DNA from: an uncultured Adlercreutzia sp.
GTDB taxonomy: Bacteria; Actinomycetota; Coriobacteriia; Coriobacteriales; Eggerthellaceae
Assembly: GCA_910589165.1 (NCBI GenBank)
Contig: CAJUSP010000028.1
Span: forward strand, 1-18,853
Length of the DNA stretch: 18,853 bases
Reading direction: 5' to 3'
Part shown: in pieces, positions 1 to 7,181 of the stretch
Position numbering within the stretch: the stretch's first letter is position 1
Layout of the letters: the number at the start of each line of letters is the position of its first letter
Made by a program: the position numbers and the translations under genes
The notes under the pieces: model-generated
Database searches by the model: none
What the model was told of the DNA's origin: nothing
The model's input: the letters and a program-made list of their open reading frames with translations, nothing else

Positions 1-528
1 GGCGGGGCGCTGCGCATGAACGCCGGCACCCGCACCGAGTGGATCGGCTCGCGCGTGGTGTCCCTGACGACGTTTCAGCCGGGCCGCGGGTTGCTGCGGC
101 GCCGCGGCGACGAGATAGCCTGGGGCTATCGGGAAAGCTCGCTGGCGCCCGACGAGGTGGTGCTTGAATGCGAGCTGGCCGCCGAGCCGGCCGACCCCTT
201 CGCGGTGCGCGACAAGATGGAGTCCATCCTCGCGCGGCGCAAGGCGGCCCAGCCGCTGTCCGAGGCCACCTGCGGCAGCGTCTTCAAGAACCCCGAGGGC
301 GCCTCGGCCGGCAAGCTCATCGAGCAGGCGGGGCTGAAGGGGGCTCGTGTGGGTGGCGCCCGCGTCTCGGAGGTGCACGGCAACTTCATCGTGAACGACG
401 GTACCGCCACGGCCGCCGATGTGCTGGCGCTCATGAAGGCGGTGCGCGACGAGGTGCAGAAGGCGAGCGGGGTACGCCTCGAGCCCGAGGTGCATCTCGT
501 GGGATTCTCGGAGCGCGCCCGTGGCTAG
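1..528 (+). CDS. murB: UDP-N-acetylenolpyruvoylglucosamine reductase MurB, C-terminal part (5' truncated)
   Basis: MurB reduces UDP-GlcNAc-enolpyruvate to UDP-MurNAc with NADPH and FAD in the cytoplasm, the second committed step of peptidoglycan synthesis. The frame is open from base 1 and reads GGALRMNAG, the conserved core stretch of MurB, so the true start is upstream and the ATG at 16 is internal. Further MurB signatures follow: GSVFKNPEG, then AGKLIEQAGLKG, GARVSEVHGNFIVN and a closing LEPEVHLVG. The serine of GSVFKNP is the family's proton donor and the glutamate of LEPEV is its second catalytic residue. About 176 residues are present, roughly the last 55-60 percent of a typical MurB. 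The stop overlaps the start of ftsQ by 8 bases, indicating translational coupling in a dcw-type cluster. Confidence 0.95.
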   Translation, partial: GGALRMNAGTRTEWIGSRVVSLTTFQPGRGLLRRRGDEIAWGYRESSLAPDEVVLECELAAEPADPFAVRDKMESILARRKAAQPLSEATCGSVFKNPEGASAGKLIEQAGLKGARVGGARVSEVHGNFIVNDGTATAADVLALMKAVRDEVQKASGVRLEPEVHLVGFSERARG

Positions 529-1522
529 GAAGACGACCACGCGCCGTCCGTCCTCTGCGGGAAGAACGGCCGGGCGCGCCTCGACGCCGCGCACGGCGAC
601 GCCGCGTAGCTCGTCGGCCTCGCGCCGCACAGCGGCTCCCACCGCCCGCCGCGCCGGCGCCCCGGCCACGGTGACGACCTCGGTGCGCCTGGGCGATATG
701 GCCTCCCGCACGAGCCGCACTTCCACGCCGCGTACCATCGCCAAGCCGAAGAAGTCGGCCGCGTTCAAGGCCTTCATCGTCGTCCTCGTGCTCGCCTGCG
801 TACTGGGGCTCACCTACGCCGGGCTGTACTTCTCCGGGGCCTTCGCCATCACCCAGGTGAAGGTGAACGGGGCCGAGCACCTCACCAACGACGAGATGGC
901 CGTGCTCGCCGCCGTGCCCCAGGGTACGACGCTTCTGAACGTGGATGCCGCCGGGGTGGCCAACGGCGTCGAGCGCGACGCCTGGGTGGCCGATGTGTCG
1001 GTGAACCGCATCTTCCCCGACACGCTGGAGATCAACGTCACCGAGCGCCAGATTGCCGCCATTGTCGATGTGTACGCCGACAACGCCAAGGTCACCCAGT
1101 ACTGGGCCATCGCCGCCGACGGCATGTGGCTCATGGAGATTCCCGACCGCGATTCCGAGCTCGGCCAGTCCATCGCTCCGCAGATTTTCGAAGACGCCGA
1201 AAGCGTGCTGCACATCAAGGACGTGCCCTTCGGCCTCACGCCCGAGGTGGGCACCTACTGCACCGACGGCAACGTGAACAACGCCCTGGCCATTCTGGGT
1301 GGCCTGACCACTGAGCTTGCCTCCCAGGTGAAGACGGTGTCGGCCACCGATGCCGCCAGCACCCTGCTCACGCTGGAAAACGGCATCGAGATCGCCTTCG
1401 GCACCGCCGACGACATCCGCGACAAAGAGCGCATCGTCCTCCAGATCATGAAAGACAACGAAGGCAAGGTAGCCTACATAAACGTAAGAGTCCCCGACCG
1501 CCCCACCTGGCGAGCGTCTTGA
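521..1522 (+). CDS. ftsQ: Cell division protein FtsQ/DivIB
   Basis: FtsQ is a bitopic membrane protein that links early and late divisome proteins (with FtsB and FtsL). The 333-residue product starts at a GTG inside the end of murB. It has a long basic Arg/Ser/Thr/Pro-rich cytoplasmic tail (residues 1-80), one membrane helix at about 84-106, a POTRA domain at about 109-177 (VKVNGAEHLTNDEM to FPDTLEINVTER), and then the FtsQ beta domain. The RIFPDTLEINVTER stretch is the most recognisable family motif. The cytoplasmic tail is low in complexity and unusually rich in Arg and Ser, perhaps nucleoid- or membrane-associated (inference). The murB-ftsQ order is typical of division and cell-wall clusters. 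No ftsA follows, and the next gene is ftsZ after a 421-nt gap. Confidence 0.93.
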   Translation: MARKTTTRRPSSAGRTAGRASTPRTATPRSSSASRRTAAPTARRAGAPATVTTSVRLGDMASRTSRTSTPRTIAKPKKSAAFKAFIVVLVLACVLGLTYAGLYFSGAFAITQVKVNGAEHLTNDEMAVLAAVPQGTTLLNVDAAGVANGVERDAWVADVSVNRIFPDTLEINVTERQIAAIVDVYADNAKVTQYWAIAADGMWLMEIPDRDSELGQSIAPQIFEDAESVLHIKDVPFGLTPEVGTYCTDGNVNNALAILGGLTTELASQVKTVSATDAASTLLTLENGIEIAFGTADDIRDKERIVLQIMKDNEGKVAYINVRVPDRPTWRAS

Positions 1523-1523
1523 T

Positions 1524-1549
1524 TCCGAACGTCCTGGCGGACGTTCGGA
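1524..1549. repeat. Perfect 11-bp hairpin just after ftsQ
   Basis: An 11-bp perfect stem (TCCGAACGTCC with its reverse complement) closes on a TGGC tetraloop and begins 2 nt after the ftsQ stop. A second, imperfect stem follows at 1550-1575 (CCTGTCG paired with CGACAGG). No T-run follows, so this is not a classical intrinsic terminator. It may stabilise the 3' end of the murB-ftsQ mRNA or belong to the adjacent repeat. Confidence 0.75.
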
Positions 1550-1567
1550 CCTGTCGACGCTGCGGGT

Positions 1568-1660
1568 CCGACAGGCACCTGATCTGACCCCTTGTTTTGG
1601 GCACGGCGCGGCACAAAGGCCGCTTGGCCCAAAGGCGGGGCCATATCAGGCGCCTGTCGG
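1568..1660. repeat. 93-nt long imperfect palindrome (REP/MITE-like) between ftsQ and ftsZ
   Basis: The outer arms at 1568-1583 and 1645-1660 are 16-nt inverted repeats with a single mismatch. Nested inside are TGACCCC/GGGGCCA, TTTGGGC (1596-1602) with GCCCAAA (1627-1633), and GCGGC (1608-1612) with GCCGC (1619-1623), closed by a 6-nt loop. The whole folds as one long interrupted hairpin. Read on the minus strand it contains GGGGTCAG, a motif I associate with REP-type palindromes mobilised by Y1 transposases (recollection, not shown here). No transposase or target duplication is visible. The rest of the gap to about 1770 shows only weak short hairpins and no convincing gene. Confidence 0.6.
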
Positions 1661-1776
1661 CCCCTCGCTGACTTCCTTGGGCGAACCAGTGATGTCAACC
1701 AGGTCGAGATTATTCGGATAAGGCATCTGGTTATCGGGCCACCGTGTTGCGGTCTGCCGTTTAATGGTTGTTTTTT

Positions 1777-1806
1777 GGGAGTGGGGGATTGTTTGGGGCG
1801 GGCGGG
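1777..1806 (+). other. Potential G-quadruplex motif upstream of the ftsZ promoter
   Basis: Five runs of three to five guanines lie within 30 nt, separated by loops of 3, 7, 1 and 1 nt. This satisfies the usual G3+N1-7 pattern on the + strand. It follows a T-rich stretch and ends 2 nt before the -35 hexamer of the presumed ftsZ promoter. G-runs are common in high-GC DNA, so chance is possible. Confidence 0.45.
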
Positions 1807-1808
1807 CG

Positions 1809-1836
1809 TTGCAAACGAGGGGGCATCGTGTACAAT
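1809..1836 (+). promoter_or_regulatory. Sigma-70-type promoter for ftsZ
   Basis: A TTGCAA hexamer (1809-1814) is followed after 16 nt by TACAAT (1831-1836), both close to consensus. The predicted start near 1843 gives a leader of about 100 nt. The leader holds a small hairpin (CCGCC-ATCA-GGCGG, 1851-1864) and a 7-bp GC stem (GCGCGCC 1874-1880 with GGCGCGC 1889-1895). This indicates that ftsZ has its own promoter separate from murB-ftsQ. Confidence 0.65.
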
Positions 1837-1943
1837 GTCCTGCATGAATGCCGCCATCAGGCGGAAAGCAAGGGCGCGCCTGTGTGCGGGCGCGCGAAAC
1901 GAGACAAACACAGCAGCCAAACGCAGCAGGTGTGGAGGAAGAC

Positions 1944-3065
1944 ATGGCGAATATGGCAGGTTCTGAACATTTGGCGGTCATCAAGGTCGTCGGCGTGGGC
2001 GGCGGCGGCACGAATGCCGTGAACCGCATGGTGGAGGCCGGCGTGCGCGGCGTGGAGTTCATCGCCGTGAACACCGATCGCCAGGCACTGCTCATGTCCG
2101 ACGCCGACAAGACCATCCACATCGGCGAGGAGCTGACCCGCGGCCTGGGCGCTGGCGCGAACCCGCAGGTGGGTTGCCAGGCCGCCGAGGAGAGCCGCGC
2201 GGAGATTCGCGAGGCCCTGGCCGAGGCCGACATGGTCTTCGTCACCGCCGGCGAGGGCGGCGGCACCGGCACCGGCGCGGCCCCCATCGTGGCCGAGATC
2301 GCTCGCGAGGAGATCGGCGCCCTTACCGTGGGCGTTGTCACCAAGCCCTTCTCCTTCGAGGGTCGCGTGCGCCGCAACCAGGCCGAGCAGGGCACCGAGC
2401 TTCTGGCCCAGAAGGTCGACACCCTCATCGTCATCCCTAACGACCGCCTGCTCGAGATCGTCGACAAGAAGACGTCCATGATCGACGCCTTCCGCATCTG
2501 CGACGACACCCTGCGCCAGGGTATCCAGGGCGTGACCGACCTCATCACCATCCCCGGCCTCATCAACCTCGACTTCGCCGACATCCGCTCGGTCATGAAG
2601 GACGCCGGCACCGCCATGATGGGCATCGGCATCTCCACGGGCGAGAACCGTGCCCTCGATGCCGCCCAGCAGGCCACCTCTTCGAACCTGCTGGAGTCCT
2701 CCATCGCTGGCGCGTCCCGCGTGCTGTTCTCCATCGCCGGCGGCCCGGACCTCACCCTGACCGAGGTGTCCGAGGCGGCTCGCACTGTGGAGGCCTGCGC
2801 CGACGAGAACGCCAACATCATCTACGGCCAGATCATCGACGAGGATCTGAAGGATGCCGTGCGCATCACCGTGATTGCCACGGGCTTCAAGATGAACGCC
2901 GCCCAGTCTTCCATGGACTTCGCGCCGCGCAAGGACCTGTTCGCCCCCACCGAGGCGCCCGCGCCCCAGGCCCAGCCTGCGCCGGTTACCTTCTCTGCCC
3001 CGGCTCCGGCGAGCCGCTTCACCGACGAGGACTACATCCCCGACTTCCTGAAGCGCTCTCGCTAG
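1944..3065 (+). CDS. ftsZ: Cell division GTPase FtsZ
   Basis: FtsZ is the bacterial tubulin homologue that polymerises with GTP into the division ring. The ATG at 1944 is chosen because GGAGG lies 5 nt upstream. An in-frame upstream ATG sits in the leader without a ribosome site. The product has 373 residues. Visible motifs are the N-terminal VGVGGGGTNAVNRM, the tubulin signature GGGTGTGAAP (residues 105-114), the T7 synergy loop NLDFADIR (208-215), which supplies the catalytic aspartate of the neighbouring subunit, and the FtsZ core to about residue 315. A variable Pro/Ala-rich linker follows, then the conserved C-terminal peptide DYIPDFLKRSR, which binds SepF and other partners. The length is normal. 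ftsA is not adjacent, which fits a SepF-anchored ring. The next gene follows after 20 nt. Confidence 0.98.
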   Translation: MANMAGSEHLAVIKVVGVGGGGTNAVNRMVEAGVRGVEFIAVNTDRQALLMSDADKTIHIGEELTRGLGAGANPQVGCQAAEESRAEIREALAEADMVFVTAGEGGGTGTGAAPIVAEIAREEIGALTVGVVTKPFSFEGRVRRNQAEQGTELLAQKVDTLIVIPNDRLLEIVDKKTSMIDAFRICDDTLRQGIQGVTDLITIPGLINLDFADIRSVMKDAGTAMMGIGISTGENRALDAAQQATSSNLLESSIAGASRVLFSIAGGPDLTLTEVSEAARTVEACADENANIIYGQIIDEDLKDAVRITVIATGFKMNAAQSSMDFAPRKDLFAPTEAPAPQAQPAPVTFSAPAPASRFTDEDYIPDFLKRSR

Positions 3066-3085
3066 AAGGAAGGCCCGGCAATTCC

Positions 3086-3913
3086 ATGGCCCTTCCCTTG
3101 CCAACTCTGCAGGTCCGCCATTCGGCGGGCCTGTCTTTTTTAACTGACGAGGCGCTGTTCGCCGCCTGCGGCGTGCGCGCGGGGTTCTCGCGGCGCGCCG
3201 GCGGCGTGAGCGCGGCGCCCTACGATTCACTGAATCTGGGGACGCACGTGGGCGACGAGCGGGCGGCGGTGCTCGAGAACCGCGCGCGACTCATGGAGGC
3301 CGTGGGGCTGGGCGCTGCCGAACTGGTGACTCTGAACCAGGTGCACGGCGATACCGTGCTTTTCGTGGAAGAGGGCGGCGTTGCCGAGCTGGCATCCGTG
3401 CGCGAGCGGGCCGAGGCCGGAGCCGACGGCGTGGCCGTGGCCGCGCCGAACGTGGCCGCGCTTCTGTGCTTCGCCGACTGCACGCCGGTAATCGTCGTAT
3501 CGGAAACCGGCGCCTTCGCCGTGGCCCACGCCGGGTGGCGCGGGGCCCTTGCGGGCATTCCCGCCGCTGCCGTCCGTGCCGTGGCGGCCATGGACGCTGA
3601 GGCGGGTGCCGCGGGCGATTCGTCCGGCTACAACGCCTACATCGGGCCGCATATCGGGCCCGAGTGCTACGAGTGCGGCGCCGAGCTGGTGGGCCGCTTC
3701 ACCGAGCGCTACGGAGAGGCCTGCGCCTGGGAGGGCGATCACCTGAACCTCGAGGCGGCCGTGCGAGCGAGCCTGGCCGAGGCGGGCATCGCGCCCGAGC
3801 GCATCGCCTCGGCGGGGGAGTGCACCGCCTGCCACACCGACTATTATTTCTCCTACCGCGCCAGCGGGGGCACCTGCGGGCGCTACGGCGCGTTCGCCGG
3901 ACGAAAGGAATAA
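3086..3913 (+). CDS. pgeF: PgeF/YfiH-family protein (peptidoglycan editing factor; laccase-domain purine nucleoside phosphorylase family)
   Basis: This family (DUF152, formerly 'multicopper polyphenol oxidoreductase') is cytoplasmic. It has been linked to removal of misincorporated serine from muropeptides in E. coli and to adenosine phosphorolysis/deamination in other homologues. The 275-residue product shows the family's metal/active-site set: LNQVHGDTV (His88), CFADCTPV (Cys132) and VAHAGWRG (His148). It also carries IGPHIGPECYECG and the C-terminal CHTDYYFSYRASGGTCGRYGAF. The start is the ATG at 3086, with an AAGGAAGG ribosome site about 12 nt upstream, a slightly long spacing. It lies between ftsZ and yggS, 3 nt before the latter, as in many Gram-positive division clusters. 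Which of the proposed activities applies here cannot be read from the sequence. Confidence 0.93.
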   Translation: MALPLPTLQVRHSAGLSFLTDEALFAACGVRAGFSRRAGGVSAAPYDSLNLGTHVGDERAAVLENRARLMEAVGLGAAELVTLNQVHGDTVLFVEEGGVAELASVRERAEAGADGVAVAAPNVAALLCFADCTPVIVVSETGAFAVAHAGWRGALAGIPAAAVRAVAAMDAEAGAAGDSSGYNAYIGPHIGPECYECGAELVGRFTERYGEACAWEGDHLNLEAAVRASLAEAGIAPERIASAGECTACHTDYYFSYRASGGTCGRYGAFAGRKE

Positions 3914-3916
3914 GCC

Positions 3917-4609
3917 ATGGGTATTGCCGAGCGTTATCAGATGGTGGCCGCTGAGGTGGCCGAGGCGGCCCGCGCGGCGGGGCGCGACCCCGAAAGCGTG
4001 CGCCTTGTGGCGGTGTCGAAGACCGTGGGGCCCGAGGGCGTGGCCGAGGCCCTCGCCGGCGGCGCGCGCGACTTCGGCGAGAACCGCCCCGACCAGATCG
4101 TGCCGAAGTCCCAGGAATTTCCCGAGGCTTGCTGGCACTTCATCGGGAACATCCAGTCGCGCCGCATTCCCGAGATCGTGGGTGCGGCCTCGCTCATCCA
4201 TTCGCTGTACCAGCTGCGCCACGCCGAGAAGATCGATCGCGCGGCCGCCGATCTGGGCAAGGTGCAGGACGTGCTCATCGAGGTGAACGTGTCCGGCGAG
4301 GAATCGAAGAGCGGCGTTGCCCCTGCCGAGGCTGCCGCCCTGGTTGAGGCCGTCGCCGCCCTGCCCCAGGTGCGGGTGCGCGGCCTTATGACCATGGCCC
4401 CGGCCGGCGACCTGGCCGCGGCCCGGGCCGCCTTCGAGGGTCTGGCCGCCCTGGCCGATGACATCCGCGCGGCGCTTTCCCCCGAAGCCGCCGCCGACTT
4501 CACCGAGCTATCGATGGGGATGAGCGACGACTGGCGCGAGGCCATTCCCTGCGGGGCCACCCTTGTCCGGGTCGGTCGTGCGATCTTTAGTGATTCTTAT
4601 CAGGAGTAG
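3917..4609 (+). CDS. yggS: YggS/PROSC-family pyridoxal-phosphate homeostasis protein
   Basis: YggS (PLPBP, YlmE in Bacillus) is a single-domain TIM-barrel protein that binds PLP but has no known catalytic turnover. It is thought to buffer vitamin B6 and amino/keto acid pools in the cytoplasm. The 230-residue product has the PLP lysine in LVAVSKT (Lys35), then GGARDFGENRPDQIVPK, WHFIGNIQSRR, VLIEVNVSGEESKSGV, VRGLMTMAP and the phosphate-binding end SMGMSDDWREAI-GATLVRVGRAIF. All are hallmark family motifs. AAAGGA lies 7 nt before the ATG and overlaps the end of pgeF. The gene is co-transcribed with pgeF (3-nt gap) and followed by sepF after about 115 nt. Confidence 0.96.
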   Translation: MGIAERYQMVAAEVAEAARAAGRDPESVRLVAVSKTVGPEGVAEALAGGARDFGENRPDQIVPKSQEFPEACWHFIGNIQSRRIPEIVGAASLIHSLYQLRHAEKIDRAAADLGKVQDVLIEVNVSGEESKSGVAPAEAAALVEAVAALPQVRVRGLMTMAPAGDLAAARAAFEGLAALADDIRAALSPEAAADFTELSMGMSDDWREAIPCGATLVRVGRAIFSDSYQE

Positions 4610-4618
4610 CGCCTAACC

Positions 4619-4627
4619 TGCTATGAT
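4619..4627 (+). promoter_or_regulatory. Extended -10 promoter element upstream of sepF
   Basis: TGC-TATGAT matches an extended -10 (TGnTATNAT) directly after the yggS stop. No good -35 is present at 16-18 nt, which extended -10 promoters tolerate. The predicted start near 4634 gives a leader of about 90 nt before the sepF ATG. Read-through from yggS is also possible. Confidence 0.45.
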
Positions 4628-4723
4628 GGGCGGAGTATTTTCGCGGAGTGCGCGCTGCGCCCGCCTACGACCTTGAACGACCAAACGGCGGGCGCGCCCC
4701 GTCGGCACAACGCAGGAGGCCCC

Positions 4724-5572
4724 ATGGACGGCAAGAGCATGTTCGGCGATCTCAAGTCGAAGCTGGGAATCGGCCGTAAGGACGACTACGAGGAGTACTA
4801 CGACGACTACGAGGAGTACGACGAGTCGGAGGAGTTCGGCGACGATTACGGCGAGTACGGCTACGACGAGTCCTACGGGCGCTCGGGCGGCTCGTCCTAC
4901 AGCCGTACCAGCGGGTCGTCCTACGACCGGTACAGCGACCGCTACAACTCGGTGACCACCCGCGAGCCGGGCGAGCGCAGCCGCGGACGGTCCACCATGC
5001 CGCGCCTCGTCTCTATCGACGACGTGCGCGCCCGCACCCAGGTGCCCTCGCTGCCCGACGACGGCGCTTCCTCGTCGCGCCGCAGCAGCGGTTCCAGCAA
5101 CTCGTTCCGCACCATGGTAGATTCCTCGCTGCCCCCGCAGATGACACCCGAGGGCACGGCCGCCGCCTCGGCCGCCGCCTCGGCGGTGCACCATGCCCGC
5201 TCTGAGGGCCTCAACTCGCTGTTCGAGTCGACGACGCCGGCCCCGGCCGACGACCGCGGCACCTCTTCGCGCGCGGCCTCGAGCGTGGCGTCTTCCTTCA
5301 CCCCGTCCCGGAACCTGAAGGTCATCGCGCCGGCCGCCTACAACGACGCCGAGGGCGTGTCCACGGCGCTGAAGCTGGGCAACGCGGTCATTTTGAACCT
5401 CACGGCCACCCCCGACGCGCTCGCCAAGCGCATTCTCGATTTCTCCTTTGGCGTGGCCAGCGCGCTCGATGCCAATGTGGAATGCGTCGGCAACAAGGTG
5501 TTCGCGCTCACCCGCGTGGGCGAGCTTTCCGATGCCGAGCGCTCGTACCTGCGCACCCAGGGCATCGTGTAG
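4724..5572 (+). CDS. sepF: Cell division protein SepF
   Basis: SepF binds the FtsZ C-terminal peptide and tethers the ring to the membrane, and in Actinobacteria it is the main anchor because FtsA is absent. The ATG at 4724 follows AGGAGG by 4 nt. An in-frame TTG further upstream has no ribosome site. The 282-residue product opens with a short amphipathic helix (MFGDLKSKLGIG, about residues 6-17) suited to membrane binding. A strongly acidic tyrosine-rich segment follows (about 20-55, repeated DDYEEY units), then a long Ser/Arg/Thr- and Ala-rich linker. The SepF core (DUF552) occupies about 197-270 and begins NLKVIAPAAYNDAEGVSTAL. The protein is much longer than Bacillus SepF (about 150 residues) because of the linker, as is usual in Actinobacteria. 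Confidence 0.93.
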   Translation: MDGKSMFGDLKSKLGIGRKDDYEEYYDDYEEYDESEEFGDDYGEYGYDESYGRSGGSSYSRTSGSSYDRYSDRYNSVTTREPGERSRGRSTMPRLVSIDDVRARTQVPSLPDDGASSSRRSSGSSNSFRTMVDSSLPPQMTPEGTAAASAAASAVHHARSEGLNSLFESTTPAPADDRGTSSRAASSVASSFTPSRNLKVIAPAAYNDAEGVSTALKLGNAVILNLTATPDALAKRILDFSFGVASALDANVECVGNKVFALTRVGELSDAERSYLRTQGIV

Positions 5573-5623
5573 GGCCGCCCGAAAACCGGCGCTCATCGGC
5601 AGATTTAAGGAGCAGCATCCGCT

Positions 5624-5881
5624 ATGATTACCTACCTTCTCGTGCGTCTCGCCGACGCCTATTCCATGATCATCTTCATCTACGTGATGATGTCGTGGCT
5701 GCCCAACACCCAAAGCGGCATCATCGGCGACATCTACCGGGCCCTGGGCAAGCTCTGCGACCCGTATTTGAACCTGTTCCGCAAATTGATTCCGCCCCTT
5801 GGAGGAATGGTGGACGTGACTCCCATCATTGCCTTGCTTGTATTACAATTCGGAGTACGTCTGCTGGTGATGATTTTCTAA
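5624..5881 (+). CDS. YggT-family small membrane protein
   Basis: This 85-residue protein has two hydrophobic segments (about residues 1-26 and 62-85) around a loop carrying DPYLNLFRKLIPPLGGMVDVTPIIALLVL, cited here as its start (DPYLNLFRKLIPP) and end (DVTPIIALL). That pattern is diagnostic of the YggT/YlmG family. YlmG homologues lie in Gram-positive division clusters between sepF and divIVA and affect membrane protein or nucleoid organisation, but the biochemical role is unknown. AAGGAG lies 11 nt before the ATG. The gap from sepF is 51 nt, so the gene is probably in the same transcript. Confidence 0.9.
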   Translation: MITYLLVRLADAYSMIIFIYVMMSWLPNTQSGIIGDIYRALGKLCDPYLNLFRKLIPPLGGMVDVTPIIALLVLQFGVRLLVMIF

Positions 5882-5937
5882 TCAAGGGGCCGGCATTCCG
5901 GGAACAACAGCAACGTAAGAAGGACTGAGGTACCTCT

Positions 5938-6747
5938 ATGGCAATTACCGCTTCCGACATTCACAACCAGAGTTTCTCCATCGACCGCAAGGGCTACGAT
6001 GTTGACGAGGTGGACGTGTTCCTCGAGCACGTCGCCGACGAGATCGATATTCTGAACGAGACCATCGCTCAGCTGCAGGAGCAGCTTGAGGCCGACCGCT
6101 TCAGCGGCTTCGACGCCCCGGCCGCTTCCACTGTGGCCATCACCGAGGTGACCGCCGCTCCCGCCGACGCCGGCGAGTACGACGCGCAGCTGGCCCAGAA
6201 GGACGCCATCATCGCCGACCTGGAGCGCCAGCTCGACGACAAGCGCGCCGACGACAACGCCATCGCCCAGGCCCTCATCATCGCCCAGCGCTCGGCCGAC
6301 GAGATTCTGGCCAAGGCCAACGCGAACGCCACCGAGACCATCCAGGATGCCCGCGACGAGGCCCAGCGCATCATCGATCGCGCCAACACCGATCGCCAGG
6401 ACGTCATCGACGCCATCCGCAAGCTGCAGGACGATCGCGAGGATGCCCGCGAGGAGTACGCCGACCTGCTGAAGGATATCATCTCCGACGCCTCCCGCAA
6501 GTTGGCCGACATCGGTGCTTCCGTGCCCCAGGCCACCGTGGCCGAGGGTGACTACGCGGCGCCCAACAGCATGACCGGCAGCTTCGAGATCGACGAGTAC
6601 GTGGCCCCCTCGGCCTACGTGACCCCGGCTGCTCCGGCCTCCGGCGCCATCGCCGTGGCCGCCGCCGCGCCCGTCGCCTCGGCCTTCGAGAAGGACCTCT
6701 CCGGCTTCGGCGACGCCGACGACTTCGAGTTCGAGGAAATCGATTAA
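5938..6747 (+). CDS. divIVA: DivIVA/Wag31-type coiled-coil polarity protein
   Basis: DivIVA binds negatively curved membrane at poles and septa and recruits growth or division proteins. In Actinobacteria (Wag31) it organises polar wall growth. The 269-residue product has the conserved N-terminal membrane-binding domain (ITASDIHNQSFSIDRKGYD, then DEVDVFLEHVADEID, residues 3-38). A first coiled coil runs to about 50, a variable linker to about 80, and a long heptad-rich coiled coil covers about 80-200. The tail is Ala/Pro-rich and acidic, ending FEFEEID. The gene is last in the division cluster, 56 nt after yggT, and is closed by a strong terminator. An AAGGA ribosome site lies about 14 nt upstream, which is long, but no better start exists. 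A TACAAT inside yggT (5844-5849) could be a weak internal -10. Confidence 0.93.
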   Translation: MAITASDIHNQSFSIDRKGYDVDEVDVFLEHVADEIDILNETIAQLQEQLEADRFSGFDAPAASTVAITEVTAAPADAGEYDAQLAQKDAIIADLERQLDDKRADDNAIAQALIIAQRSADEILAKANANATETIQDARDEAQRIIDRANTDRQDVIDAIRKLQDDREDAREEYADLLKDIISDASRKLADIGASVPQATVAEGDYAAPNSMTGSFEIDEYVAPSAYVTPAAPASGAIAVAAAAPVASAFEKDLSGFGDADDFEFEEID

Positions 6748-6776
6748 TCAATCGGGAAAACCTCGCATTAATGTGG

Positions 6777-6804
6777 AAAAGGCCCCTCGGGGCCTTTTCT
6801 CTTT
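6777..6804. terminator. Bidirectional intrinsic terminator between divIVA and rnpB
   Basis: AAAAGGCCC-CTCG-GGGCCTTTT forms a 9-bp stem with a tetraloop, followed on the + strand by CTCTTTT. The flanking A4 and T4 mean that it also works in reverse. It lies 29 nt after the divIVA stop and directly beyond the 3' end of rnpB on the minus strand, so it probably terminates both. Confidence 0.9.
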
Positions 6805-6805
6805 T

Positions 6806-7176
6806 GATGGGCGAGCGGGCTTGTAAGCCGGGTTCTGTCGGGGGCGACCATTTATCTCGAACGCCTGTCGCCAGGCGCCTCTAGCACGCAACCCGAATGC
6901 ACGGCGGGCCACCGTATGGCATTCCTATTTGCGCTTGCTCCCGATGGGGTTTACCAAGCCGCGTTGTTGCCAACGCGCTGGTGCGCTCTTACCGCACCGT
7001 TTCAGCTTTTCTCCTGTTTCGTGCGTTCTGCCGGGCAGAACGTTTCGCGCAGGGGAGTTTTCTTTTCTGTGGCACTGTCCGTCGAGTCACCTCGCCCAGC
7101 CGTTAGCTGGCATCGTGCCCTGGGGAGCCCGGACTTTCCTCGCACCGAAGTACGCGGTCGCCTGGCCCACTCGCCT
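6806..7176 (-). ncRNA. rnpB: RNase P RNA (bacterial class A)
   Basis: RNase P RNA is the catalytic subunit that trims tRNA 5' leaders. The reverse strand carries the universal core. GGAAAGTCCGGGCTCC (P4 region) is at 7139-7124, GGTGCGGTAAGAGCGCACC (P10/11 region) is in the middle, and GGTAAACCCC with GGAGCAAG and CAAATAGG (J15 region) follows. ACAGAACCCGGCTTA at 6838-6824 is the conserved 3' P4/P2 strand. The ends were set by P1: GGCGAGTGGGC (7175-7165) pairs over 11 bp with GCCCGCTCGCC (6820-6810). The length, about 370 nt, suits class A. The several short open frames across this interval on either strand are by-products of the structured RNA. Confidence 0.97.
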
Positions 7177-7181
7177 GTGGT

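Noticed and set aside
1646..1740. A possible C-terminal protein remnant on the minus strand (ending EVSEGPTGA) in the ftsQ-ftsZ gap
   Set aside because: The stop lies in the arm of the long palindrome, no family resemblance is recognised, and the frame continues into the antisense of ftsZ. It is more simply explained as repeat DNA.
1848..1943. Upstream in-frame ATG extending FtsZ by 32 residues
   Set aside because: It lies at the start of the predicted leader without a ribosome site. The ATG at 1944 has GGAGG at ideal spacing and gives a normal FtsZ N terminus.
4787..4870. Tandem-looking GACTACGAGGAGTACGA-type repeats in sepF as a DNA repeat array or CRISPR
   Set aside because: They are imperfect codon-level repeats encoding an acidic Tyr-rich segment in frame, with no spacers or separate repeat units.
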